DNA of 64,000 nucleotides from Chloroherpetonaceae bacterium (GTDB lineage Bacteria; Bacteroidota; Chlorobiia; Chlorobiales; Thermochlorobacteraceae): NCBI GenBank assembly GCA_033763895.1, contig JANRJQ010000014.1, positions 256,926 to 320,925 of the forward strand, read 5' to 3'. Shown piece by piece: positions 54,701 to 61,857 of this stretch (position 1 is its first letter; each line of letters starts with the position of its first letter). The notes under the pieces were generated by a model. It saw only the letters and a program-made list of their open reading frames with translations, ran no database searches and was not told where the DNA came from. The position numbers and the translations under genes were made by a program.

Positions 54701-55555
54701 AATCTTTTTGCAGATAGCGATACGAATGAGTTATTAAATAAAATTTATGACGGAAAAAAGCATTTAGGGGATTTTTGTATTGATATTATTGAAGGGATAG
54801 TTGCACACAAACATCTTGTAATAGAATCAAAAGTTAAAAATAGTTTTCCTATGCTTGAAGGAAAAACGATAAGAAGATATGGTCTGAATTCAGTAAACAA
54901 AAACATAATTTGGAATAAAGATGAAATTCATAGAACTCGCCCTGACTACCTTTGGGAGGCACCTGTAAAAATATTAATTCAACGAATAAGCGGTGGCACA
55001 AATCCATTAACAGCAACAATTGATATTGATAGGCATAAAACTTTTGCGTCAATTAATAATCTTTTACTGAAAGAGAAGTATAAAAATATGTACGAGTTTT
55101 TTGTGGCTTTACTAAACTCAAAGATTTGGAATTGGTATTATGCAAATAGTTTTTCAAATAACTCCGAATTAACTGTTAATATCTCAAAGACTTATTTAGA
55201 AAAACTTCCTGTAGTTGAATATAATGAAAAACTTCTCTTGGTTTTTAAAAAAATAGTTGACTGCATAATAATTTCAAAAAGAAATAATAGCGATTCAAAT
55301 GTTTCATTTTTTGAACGACTTATTGATGCAATGGTGTATGAATTGTATTTGCCCGAAGAAATAAAAGCCGGTGGTGCAGAAGTATTAAAGCATTTGGGCA
55401 ATTTACCGGAACTGAATGAAGGGCAAGACGAGAAGAATTTAAAAACTATTGAAAAGGTTTATAAAGAACTATCAGACCCCAAGCATCCTATCAGTGCTGC
55501 ATTGCAAAATCTTGTTCAAATCGAAGAAGTTAAAATAATTGAAGGAATAAAATGA
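51704..55555 (+). CDS. Eco57I-type adenine methyltransferase/restriction-modification protein
   Basis: The 1283-residue protein has an N-terminal region of about 480 residues without clear domains. The amino-methyltransferase core follows: GSFYTPREIVNYMVDESL (about 482), motif I ILDPACGSGAFPMG (about 585-598) and motif IV IVIGNPPYIF (about 843), the NPPY motif of N6-adenine methylases. The last 250 residues look like a TaqI/type I-like specificity domain (NIIWNKDEIHRTRPDYLWEAPVKILIQRISGG..). It probably methylates adenine in a target read by its own specificity region. The N-terminal part might hold an undetected nuclease. Last gene of the operon at 47246. Confidence 0.9.
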   Translation: MTDKDYDKLKQIEAAIQGFNNKNLYESSLAFYKALDYQSHKTQRISPATFEGFIDSFSLTKNAINQEKALVSHWQNIEFIFQFSDAEITRVQALFETGEVDRNEYQSFLFFTIQLKEESYKRSELVKITRELNVPFKMPVIVLFHYGNKLTLSIIDRRLHKKDTSKDVLEKVTLIKDIDITNPQRAHKEILKDLSLNELYNEHKFTSFVELHKAWKATLNISELNKKFFQELSNWYFWAMDNVSFPDDLEKKKDVRNATNLIRLITRVIFIWFIKEKSLVPDALFRKEYLEKILKDFNKNKKSANYYNAILQNLFFGTLNQKMDERKFAKDGDRKTNEEEYTVKNLYRYADLFKISENEVVEIFKDIPFLNGGLFDCLDNPQGKNIYVDGFSRNPKKQAYVPDYIFFSEEIDIDLNKVYATKNKKYKSKGLFNLLHSYKFTIAENTPIEEEIALDPELLGKVFENLLASYNPETQTTARKQTGSFYTPREIVNYMVDESLLEYLKNALLDEPLGQLTIGDEQIDAFGNDTRSGQLKLEEKANLNPWKGKESELNLKLRDLFAYTVSANPFNYTDTHQLISAINRCKILDPACGSGAFPMGVLHKLVHLLGKLDPDNSKWRTEQEKKIIGDKIYELEKDKRAIEGLNDAAVKEKAIQAVQERLKEIKDIFNCENNFDDYSRKLFLIENCIYGIDIQPIAVQISKLRFFISLIIDQNKQASKENFGIRSLPNLETKFVAANTLIGLDKPAQTLLRNPEIEVKENQLKELRHKYFTANTRKEKLQYQKQDKKLRQEIAKMLESDGWQTSVAKQIVAFDPYDQNTFAPWFDPEWMFGLTSGFDIVIGNPPYIFTRDADFSDEFKDYISKIYFSLLASKDKKSKANQSGKINLFALFILRGLFESRKNGIITYIVPNNLLRTTTYDLVRKYLLENSKIDELVDLGSGVFDNVTASTIIFRLNNRKPTISDKSKIITNIKDITKEEFDISEIEQNQFLKNVSFTFNLFADSDTNELLNKIYDGKKHLGDFCIDIIEGIVAHKHLVIESKVKNSFPMLEGKTIRRYGLNSVNKNIIWNKDEIHRTRPDYLWEAPVKILIQRISGGTNPLTATIDIDRHKTFASINNLLLKEKYKNMYEFFVALLNSKIWNWYYANSFSNNSELTVNISKTYLEKLPVVEYNEKLLLVFKKIVDCIIISKRNNSDSNVSFFERLIDAMVYELYLPEEIKAGGAEVLKHLGNLPELNEGQDEKNLKTIEKVYKELSDPKHPISAALQNLVQIEEVKIIEGIK

Positions 55556-55769
55556 AATGAATCAGTTAATAGGATAGGGAAGTAAGATTGCACTTTTGCA
55601 AGCCGCACAAGCCCAAATTGTGTTATTCCTCTTCAAATCAAAGCATCAATTTCATGCCCACGATTTTTTTCATTAATCAACACAAAAGATAAACGCTAAA
55701 TCAAGAAAATTATTTTTGAACATTTTGAGTTAATTGAAACAGAATGGAATCGAATTCACGGAGGGAGAA

Positions 55770-56039
55770 ATGAATAAGTATCATGAGATTCAGGGTATTG
55801 ATTTTATCAACGATAATTTGCATATCGTTATTGATGGTAAAGCGTATGAATTTCCTTTGCATGTGATTTCTAAACGATTATTTAATGCCTCGGATATTGA
55901 ACGGCGGACTTACCACATTTCATCCTCCGGTTATGGCATTCATTGGAAACTCATTGATGAAGATTTATCCATCGATGGATTATTAGGAATTCATCATTCT
56001 CCCGCCTTTACCAATGAAGTAAACCCTTTTCCACAATAA
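55770..56039 (+). CDS. DUF2442 domain protein
   Basis: The 89-residue protein starts at the ATG at 55770, with a strong GGAGGGAG ribosome-binding site 5 bases upstream; the earlier in-frame TTG is not favoured. KAYEFPLHVISKRLFNASDIERRTYHISSSGYGIHWKLIDEDLSIDGLLG is the DUF2442 core (I.W..IDEDLS..GLL). Members are frequent beside toxin-antitoxin or plasmid genes, but no partner is visible here. Function unknown. The 214 bp upstream show nothing else. Confidence 0.8.
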   Translation: MNKYHEIQGIDFINDNLHIVIDGKAYEFPLHVISKRLFNASDIERRTYHISSSGYGIHWKLIDEDLSIDGLLGIHHSPAFTNEVNPFPQ

Positions 56040-56107
56040 TATTTTTTATTTACATATTCCCCCTTTGGAATTTGTTATTCACCAATTCGTAATTCATCGT
56101 AACAGCT

Positions 56108-57223
56108 TTGCACATCACCATTGCCCCCGATTCCTTCAAAGGCACTTTTACCGCTCACGAAATCGCGGCGATGATTCGCGATGCACTCCATTCTTCCTTT
56201 CACACTACCCTTCTTCCAATGGCCGATGGCGGTGAGGGCACTGCGGAGATTTTAGCCAATCACTTTCATGCAATTCCTCATTCTGTGAAGGTTTTAGGTC
56301 CGCTTCAAGAACCCCTTTCGGCTTCGTTTTACTTCGACGCTCAACATCAACGCGCATTTTTGGATATGGCGAGTGCTTCGGGAATCACACATTGCCGCAC
56401 GCTTCAACCACATTTGGCAACCACTTATGGCACCGGCGAATTGCTCAAACACGCCGTGGCCTTAGGTGCTAAGGAGATTGTGTTGGGAATCGGTGGTAGT
56501 GCTACAATTGACGGTGGGGCGGGGTTTTTGATGGCTCTGGGCGCAAAATTGCTCGATGCAGAAGGGAATTCTATTCCGCTCGGTCATCACGGTCTTCATC
56601 GCCTTGAAACGCTTGATCTTCTTCCCGCAATTCAATGGCTGGCAGACGCTAGTGTCACTTTAACGATTCCAACGGATGTCACGAATCCGCTCCTTGGCGC
56701 GCGCGGCGCGGTTTCGGTATTCGGTCCACAGAAGGGCGTTCCCATTTCGGAATTCCCCGATTTTGAATTCGGTTTGAATCATTTTGCAGAGAAGCTTGAA
56801 TCGGCGGTTGGCCAATCGCTTCGCGACTGCGATGGCACGGGTGCAGCGGGTGGTTTGGGGTTTGCGCTTTTGGCGTTGGGGGCAAGGTTGGTTTCAGGGA
56901 GTGAATTTGTGGCTGAGGTAATTGGTCTAATTGAATCAATTGCTCAGTCAGATTTGGTGATTACCGGAGAAGGGAAGGCTGACGCGACTTCGCTTTCGGG
57001 GAAGGTGACGGGATATGTGATTTCCCTTTCTTTGAAGAAAAAGAAGCCGGTTTTGCTGATTGCCGGAACGCTTGATCAAGAAATTGAGAGACAACTACCT
57101 AATGAGTCTCGGGTTACGATTCGAGGGCTGTTTTCGACGCCGCCGATGAGTTTAACTGCCGCAAAAAGTGAAACACCAACGCGGCTGCGAGCGGCGATTC
57201 AAACTTTTTTTTCGGAAAAATAG
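56108..57223 (+). CDS. Glycerate kinase (GlxK family)
   Basis: The 371-residue protein starts at a TTG; HITIAPDSFKGTFTAHEIA is the usual N-terminus, so the start is well supported. PMADGGEGTAEIL, FLDMASASG, TTYGTGELLKHA and GIGGSATIDGGAGFLMALGA are all GlxK-family. SDLVITGEGKADATSLSGK gives the nucleotide-site Gly-rich loop. It phosphorylates D-glycerate (2- or 3-phosphoglycerate product depends on subclass) and feeds glycolysis. Isolated from other glyoxylate genes. Length is normal. Confidence 0.92.
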   Translation: MHITIAPDSFKGTFTAHEIAAMIRDALHSSFHTTLLPMADGGEGTAEILANHFHAIPHSVKVLGPLQEPLSASFYFDAQHQRAFLDMASASGITHCRTLQPHLATTYGTGELLKHAVALGAKEIVLGIGGSATIDGGAGFLMALGAKLLDAEGNSIPLGHHGLHRLETLDLLPAIQWLADASVTLTIPTDVTNPLLGARGAVSVFGPQKGVPISEFPDFEFGLNHFAEKLESAVGQSLRDCDGTGAAGGLGFALLALGARLVSGSEFVAEVIGLIESIAQSDLVITGEGKADATSLSGKVTGYVISLSLKKKKPVLLIAGTLDQEIERQLPNESRVTIRGLFSTPPMSLTAAKSETPTRLRAAIQTFFSEK

Positions 57224-57447
57224 GTGATAAGGGTTTTAGCGCCGAGAAATTTACTTGGATTCTTTGAAATTAAGGTGATTATTCTTCATACGCAACTTGG
57301 CGATTTCTTCACTCTTATTGCTATTACATCATTTAATTTCATAATTGCAATATGTGGTTATTTGTAAATGGATTATTCCCTTTTGCTATTAATTTATTCT
57401 AAGGCGGATTTGTTTCATTTTAAATCAAAAATCGGATTTGCGAAAGT

Positions 57448-57720
57448 TTAGGATATTTTGCGGATGCTTTAGTACAAGTTGCGGGTATCATTTTTCAAAT
57501 TGACGGAGTCTTAGTACAACTTGCGGATGCCTTAGTACAAATTCACGGAGGCTTAATACAACTTGCGGATTCCTTAGTACAAATACACTAAGGCTTAGTA
57601 CAACTTGCGGGTGTCTTATTATAATTTCACGGAGCCTTAGTATAACCTGCGGATGTCATATTATAATTTTACGAAGGCTTAGTATAAATTCACGAAGTCT
57701 TACGTTTTATTCACGGGAAG
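57448..57720. repeat. 21-bp minisatellite, about twelve units in alternating dimers
   Basis: The 21-bp units alternate between TTAGTACAACTTGCGGATGCC and TTAGTACAAATTCACGGAGGC types, giving a 42-bp higher order. Most units are exactly 21 bp from about 57489 on. A reading frame gives heptads (LVQLADA, LVQIHGG) but contains several stops. Flanking spacers (57224-57447 and 57721-57917) hold nothing recognised. Confidence 0.75.
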
Positions 57721-57917
57721 TAAAATCATATCAACTTTGGGGGAACTGATTCATGAAACAGCACTCGCGAGCCTAAGCGGCGAATTCGCGCACGTAGTGA
57801 CGAGTGAGGGGGTTCTAAATCATTTCTAAATTAGTTTTTTTAATTTTTCTTTTGAAAATTCTTCTTTTTAGGGAATCGTCTTTATCAAGCTCTTGATTGA
57901 TTCAATTTATTCTTCCT

Positions 57918-58259
57918 TTATCTCTCTCCAACCAAAATTTTCTTCACATCTCCTTTTTCAACGTAGCTTAAATAAAGCACATATCCTGCAAAAGCGATAA
58001 TTCCCAGTACCATAGCTGCAAACCCAAACGCGATAGATGATATTGAAAAGTTATTTCTCCACATAATCCACAGCCCTGAAAGTAATAAATATGTGCTGAA
58101 ATCAAGATTAAATTGGCCATTCCAACCCATAACCTTTATATTTCCAAAAAAAACTGAAAATAAATCCCAACCTTCGTTTGAACCCGCAATGATTGTATAA
58201 ATTGAAACGCTAACGATTTGCAAAATTAAAATAATTCGAAGAAGGCTTGCTTTATTCAT
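57918..58259 (-). CDS. Small membrane protein, function unknown
   Basis: The 113-residue protein has about three hydrophobic segments (LLRIILILQIVSVSIYTIIAG, then STYLLLSGLWIMWR, then FGFAAMVLGIIAFAGYVLYLSYV). Start MNKASLL at 58259. No motif recognised; the inner-membrane location follows from composition. Confidence 0.65.
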   Translation of the reverse strand: MNKASLLRIILILQIVSVSIYTIIAGSNEGWDLFSVFFGNIKVMGWNGQFNLDFSTYLLLSGLWIMWRNNFSISSIAFGFAAMVLGIIAFAGYVLYLSYVEKGDVKKILVGER

Positions 58260-58367
58260 AAATAATTAATTGATGTTGATGAATGGATTCATTGCAATTC
58301 GTAGGGTATTCAAATCTAAGGAAATTCGGTGAGTTTGAAAAGATTTCAGACTGTTTTTACATTCCGT

Positions 58368-58784
58368 TTATTTTGAGCTTCTCATCGCTTTGGTTTTCTT
58401 TATTTTCTCATCTGAAATGAACCTTTGATATTCTTTTGATTCCATTGGAATGAGTGCCATTTTTCCATTTTCATCATAATGAACGCCAAACCCGTGCGAT
58501 TTCGTTAGTGGCGAAGAGCGGAAACACGGCTGTCCTTTTGAGAAAAAGGTCGTTTTAGCCTCTGCAATTTCCGCCTTTGGGATTTCATTCCGAATGGCAT
58601 AGATGTGAAATAGCACTTCATCGGAGGTGTATCGATAGGGATTCGGGGAAATCATTTCAAATTGCATTTCAGCGACGGACTTACCCGATTTTTTTGCGGT
58701 GGGTAAGGTGGATTGATTCACCTTTGTATCGGGAGCGACTTCAATCAAGGTGTTATAATAATTTGTCGTATGTGTCATGTTCAT
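58368..58784 (-). CDS. DUF6157 family protein
   Basis: The 138-residue protein has HTTNYYNTLIEVAPDTKVN, TVA-type AEMQFEMISPNPYRYTSDEVLFHIYAIRNEI and CFRSSPLTKSHGFGVHYDENGKMALIPMESKEYQRF. The NY.NT.IEVA and NPY.YTSD(E/D)VLF blocks match the DUF6157 family of small cytosolic proteins. The start may be the first or the second Met (58784 or 58778). No role known. Confidence 0.75.
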   Translation of the reverse strand: MNMTHTTNYYNTLIEVAPDTKVNQSTLPTAKKSGKSVAEMQFEMISPNPYRYTSDEVLFHIYAIRNEIPKAEIAEAKTTFFSKGQPCFRSSPLTKSHGFGVHYDENGKMALIPMESKEYQRFISDEKIKKTKAMRSSK

Positions 58785-59210
58785 TGATTTTGATTGATTG
58801 AATTATCGAAATTTTCAATAATTTTTTTCCCTAATTTATTCCCTAAATTAATTTTGGTTATTTCTTCTCTTTTATTTGAGAGCACTGCGCAGCGTATTTG
58901 TTTTTTCTTCAAGGTTTTGAGGTAATTCGAGAATTCCCTCATAGGGATTTGTTTAATTGGCACTTCTTGGCGTATAATATGCAATCATTTCTGCGGTGCA
59001 TTGTTCAATCATTTCAGGTGTGCGGGCGGTTTCGGGCAAGGATTTTGTAACAAGCATTTTTAATCCCTCGCCGGTAAAGGGTTTATAGGCTTCGTGTGGA
59101 TGGGTTGGAAAATGATGCTTTTGCAAGACGAAATTTATTGATTCGGCGATATCGGCGAGTGTGCCGTCAAGGTCGAAGATAATTCCTTTAATTTTGGAAT
59201 TAAAATTCAT
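58781..59210 (-). pseudogene. HAD-superfamily phosphatase (phosphoglycolate phosphatase-like), frameshifted and truncated
   Basis: The N-terminal frame (59210 down) has IKGIIFDLDGTLADIAESINFVL with the nucleophile motif DLDGT, then the cap region GEGLKMLVTKSLPETAR. At about 58960-58985 it runs out of frame. The continuation is LKTLKKKQIRCAVLSNKREEITK (motif II, Ser/Asn) down to 58781. The final third, which would carry the acidic motif IV, is missing, so a restored frame would still be inactive. It abuts the DUF6157 gene. Confidence 0.75.
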
Positions 59211-59242
59211 TTCATTGCATGTATATTTTAAATCAATTTTTT

Positions 59243-59695
59243 TTATTTAGCAATTCCCGCGTTTACCATAATCACTGTCATAATGATAAATAAAACAATG
59301 GTTACGGGAATTGAAATTAAAATCATGAGAACAATATATTTGAAGTATTTGGATAAATGATCAATGCTTTGTTCAAATAGTGACTGATCTCCAAGATTAA
59401 GAGACTTATCAATTTTATCAGAAAATCTGCTTAAATTCATCACAGGAATTAAAATTACCCCACCATAAATTAAATAAACAATACCAGCCGCGAAATATAT
59501 CGGGCCTATTGCGTCAAATCCTTTTGGTAGATTTGGCGCGGAGGAAATAAATAATCCCCCTAAAATCATTCCGAAACCAAGGATAGAAAGAAGAGCAATG
59601 ATCGTAAATTGAATGATCGTAAAATATTTTGTCCATCGCGCACTTTCTTTCATCAGTGCAACGGTTTCGACTTCGATTTTTAAGTTTCGGAACAT
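59243..59695 (-). CDS. DUF5362-like membrane protein
   Basis: The 150-residue protein has four hydrophobic helices (IIQFTIIALLSILGFGMIL, IYFAAGIVYLIYGGVILIPV, and a final VLMILISIPVTIVLFIIMTVIMV stretch). They are separated by an amphipathic segment (LSRFSDKIDKSLNLGDQSLFEQSIDHLSKYFKY). The layout and that segment match DUF5362-type proteins. Function unknown. It lies 86 bp past the dnaN stop, beyond the terminator. Confidence 0.65.
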   Translation of the reverse strand: MFRNLKIEVETVALMKESARWTKYFTIIQFTIIALLSILGFGMILGGLFISSAPNLPKGFDAIGPIYFAAGIVYLIYGGVILIPVMNLSRFSDKIDKSLNLGDQSLFEQSIDHLSKYFKYIVLMILISIPVTIVLFIIMTVIMVNAGIAK

Positions 59696-59744
59696 TGATT
59701 TCTATTTTGTTAATTTGGGAAATTTTTGTTTTTCGATGAAATTA

Positions 59745-59770
59745 AAAAAGCCCGCAGTTGCGGGCTTTAG
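59745..59770 (-). terminator. Rho-independent terminator of dnaN
   Basis: On the minus strand AAAGCCCGCA, a 2-nt loop and TGCGGGCTTT form a perfect 10-bp stem, followed by a run of six T. It begins 11 bp after the dnaN stop. Confidence 0.9.
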
Positions 59771-59781
59771 ATTTTAGTCAC

Positions 59782-60924
59782 TTAGTTATTGAGTCGGTAA
59801 GGCATCACGAGCATCAGGATATCTTCCGGTTTTTTTTCTTTGGTTTCATCGTGTTTTGGCTTAACGATGGTCGCTCGGGTTGGAGAGCTGAATTCAAAAA
59901 CGACATCTTCGGTTTCTAAATGGTCGAGTGCATCGGCGATAAGGTCGGATTTAAATCCGATGAGCATTCCGTCGTTTTTATATTCACAGAGCAACGTTTC
60001 TTCCGCAAATGAGCCTTCGTTTTGATTTTCTGCGGATACCTTAATAGTATTTTCACTGACTTGAAGCCTCACATCACGCCGATCGGAGTAGCGCCCAACG
60101 CGGCGAACGGTTTGGAACATTTCTTGCCTCTTGATGACGAGTCGCTTGTCATTTTCGAGCGGAATGACGGCTTCATAGTTTGGATAGTTTTCAGCAATCA
60201 AGCTTGCAATCAGTCGAACATCACCACATTCAAATGAGATGCGTTGGACTTTTAAGTCAAAAGTCAGCACCACTTCACCTTCTCCCGGAAGCACGCGCGC
60301 TGCAACAGAAAGCACACGGTGTGGAATAATCACTTTTGTTTTTTCTTTGGCACCGGTATCGAATTTCTTTGTTGCTCGAACCAAGCGTTGCCCGTCGGTC
60401 GCGACAGCCCGCAGCATTTTTGGTTCCAATTCAAAAAGCACACCGGTCATTGAAGGTCGCATGCTATCGGTACTTACAGCAAAGAGTGTTTTATCGGCAA
60501 TGTCTTTGAGTTGCAAGACATCAAGCTTAATTTCAAGGTCATTTGATTTGATAATATCTTCCTTCTCAGTTTTTTCACTTCCTCCGGCCACTTTATAACT
60601 TCCAAGATTGGTTTTAATCGAGAAACTCATTGTTCCTTCGGCTTCCTTTTGCTCTGCTTTGAAATCAGCTTGGGCATCATAGAGGTTGCTGACGGCTTCA
60701 TTGAATCTTCGTGAGGGAAGCGCAATTGCACCGTTTCCATCACCCTCAACCGTGAGCCTGCGGGAAAGCGAAAACTCGCCATCTGAGGCAAATACTGTGA
60801 GTGTATTATTTTCTAAAGTGAGTGCAATGGAATCAAAGCGTGGGTCGGCGGCTTTTGCCGGAAGAACAAGGGTTGCATGACTGACAGCTTCTGACAGCTT
60901 TTTAATGGAAGTGGAAAATTTCAT
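59782..60924 (-). CDS. dnaN: DNA polymerase III beta sliding clamp
   Basis: The 380-residue protein starts MKFSTSIKKLSEAVSHATLVLP and folds as three similar domains. LRAVATDGQRLVRATKKF (domain 2) is one of the most conserved parts of the clamp. MFQTVRRVGRYSDRRDVRLQV and the C-terminal LMLVMPYRL complete it. It forms the ring that holds DNA polymerase III on DNA and recruits Hda-type, MutS and ligase partners through its hydrophobic cleft. It is transcribed away from the DnaA-box-rich spacer at 60925-61260, and dnaA itself is not in the window. A terminator follows. Confidence 0.96.
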   Translation of the reverse strand: MKFSTSIKKLSEAVSHATLVLPAKAADPRFDSIALTLENNTLTVFASDGEFSLSRRLTVEGDGNGAIALPSRRFNEAVSNLYDAQADFKAEQKEAEGTMSFSIKTNLGSYKVAGGSEKTEKEDIIKSNDLEIKLDVLQLKDIADKTLFAVSTDSMRPSMTGVLFELEPKMLRAVATDGQRLVRATKKFDTGAKEKTKVIIPHRVLSVAARVLPGEGEVVLTFDLKVQRISFECGDVRLIASLIAENYPNYEAVIPLENDKRLVIKRQEMFQTVRRVGRYSDRRDVRLQVSENTIKVSAENQNEGSFAEETLLCEYKNDGMLIGFKSDLIADALDHLETEDVVFEFSSPTRATIVKPKHDETKEKKPEDILMLVMPYRLNN

Positions 60925-61260
60925 TCTTTCTTTCTTCTTCTTTTAAATTTTTTAGATGAATTGTTTTAATACGTTGTGCTTGTGGAAATCTGAATAACTT
61001 GTTTGATATACGGATAAATATCGGTAATATCATGTCTTACGGGAGAAGAAGATATTCACATAATACTTATGACTATGTGAATAAGTATTCATTTTATCCA
61101 CATAAAATAAAAGTCAGTTTCGAAGTTAGTCATTTATCCACTTTCTTTCAACAGGATATTCACCCTTTCTTCATATCTATCCACATTGTTTTCCACTTGG
61201 GGATAAGTGTCTTGAATTCGATGAGAGATAAGAGATTTACATAAAAAAGCGCTTTCGTTG
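60925..61260. other. Probable replication origin (oriC) with DnaA boxes
   Basis: The AT-rich spacer between dnaN (minus) and the gene at 61309 (plus). Perfect TTATNCACA boxes are at 61094-61102 (TTATCCACA) and, reversed, 61076-61084 (TGTGAATAA). One-mismatch boxes are at 61052-61060, 61134-61142, 61177-61185 and, reversed, 61198-61206. A two-mismatch TTTTCCACT is at 61189-61197. Six or seven boxes in 155 bp, plus divergent flanking genes, support an origin. No dnaA gene is seen. Confidence 0.7.
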
Positions 61261-61308
61261 CTTGGTCTTAATTTTATTCTGATCTGAAAATTTTTTTCAA
61301 TCAAAGTG

Positions 61309-61770
61309 ATGACAAATATGATTCAAGAATCGTTTCAATATAGCTCTCCGGAGCTTGAGCCAAAGGTGGTTGGTCTTGGCGGTGTATTCTTTTTTTCGGA
61401 TGATCCGGCGAAATCGCGCGAGTGGTATGCCACGCATTTAGGACTTGCGGTGAACGATTACGGTTCGTCGTTTGAGTTTCGCAATGCGAATCGACCGGAA
61501 GAAATTAACTACTTGCAGTGGTCGCCTTTTAAGAAAGGCGACGCCTATTTTGCTCCGTCCACAAAGGAATTTATGATTAACTACCGCGTTCAAAATCTTG
61601 AAGGTTTAGTGAATAAGTTAAAAGGAAATGGTGTAACGGTGCTGGACGAAATTGCGGTATATGACTACGGTAAGTTCGTTCATATTCTTGATGCTGAAGG
61701 AAACAAGATTGAACTCTGGGAGCCCGTAGATCATGTCTTTACGGCAATGGGCGGCGAGACGACGAAGTAA
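61309..61770 (+). CDS. VOC-family protein (glyoxalase-like)
   Basis: The 153-residue protein begins at the ATG at 61309; a GTG three bases earlier is an alternative. KVVGLGGVFFFSDDPAKSREWYATHLGLAVNDYGSSFEF is the first VOC module with the usual D(x)xxxxxWY...LG. YRVQNLEGLVNKLKGNGVTVLDEIAVYDYGKFVHILDAEGNKIELWEP is the second, with D..GN.IELWE for the metal Glu. It may be a dioxygenase or isomerase; not resolvable. It stands alone next to the origin-like spacer. Confidence 0.85.
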   Translation: MTNMIQESFQYSSPELEPKVVGLGGVFFFSDDPAKSREWYATHLGLAVNDYGSSFEFRNANRPEEINYLQWSPFKKGDAYFAPSTKEFMINYRVQNLEGLVNKLKGNGVTVLDEIAVYDYGKFVHILDAEGNKIELWEPVDHVFTAMGGETTK

Positions 61771-61857
61771 ATGCCGATTTCAATTCTATCACTACAAGTC
61801 ATATGAATTGATTGACTATTTTCATTTCATTATCAATACCTAAACACACGATAATCT

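Noticed and set aside
57489-57715. Heptad-repeat protein encoded by the 21-bp tract
   Set aside because: The frame with LVQLADA-type heptads contains several stop codons and no start; at most a fossil.
57448-57720. CRISPR array
   Set aside because: Units are directly adjacent with no spacers, and the alternation is of one 21-bp repeat type; no cas genes nearby.
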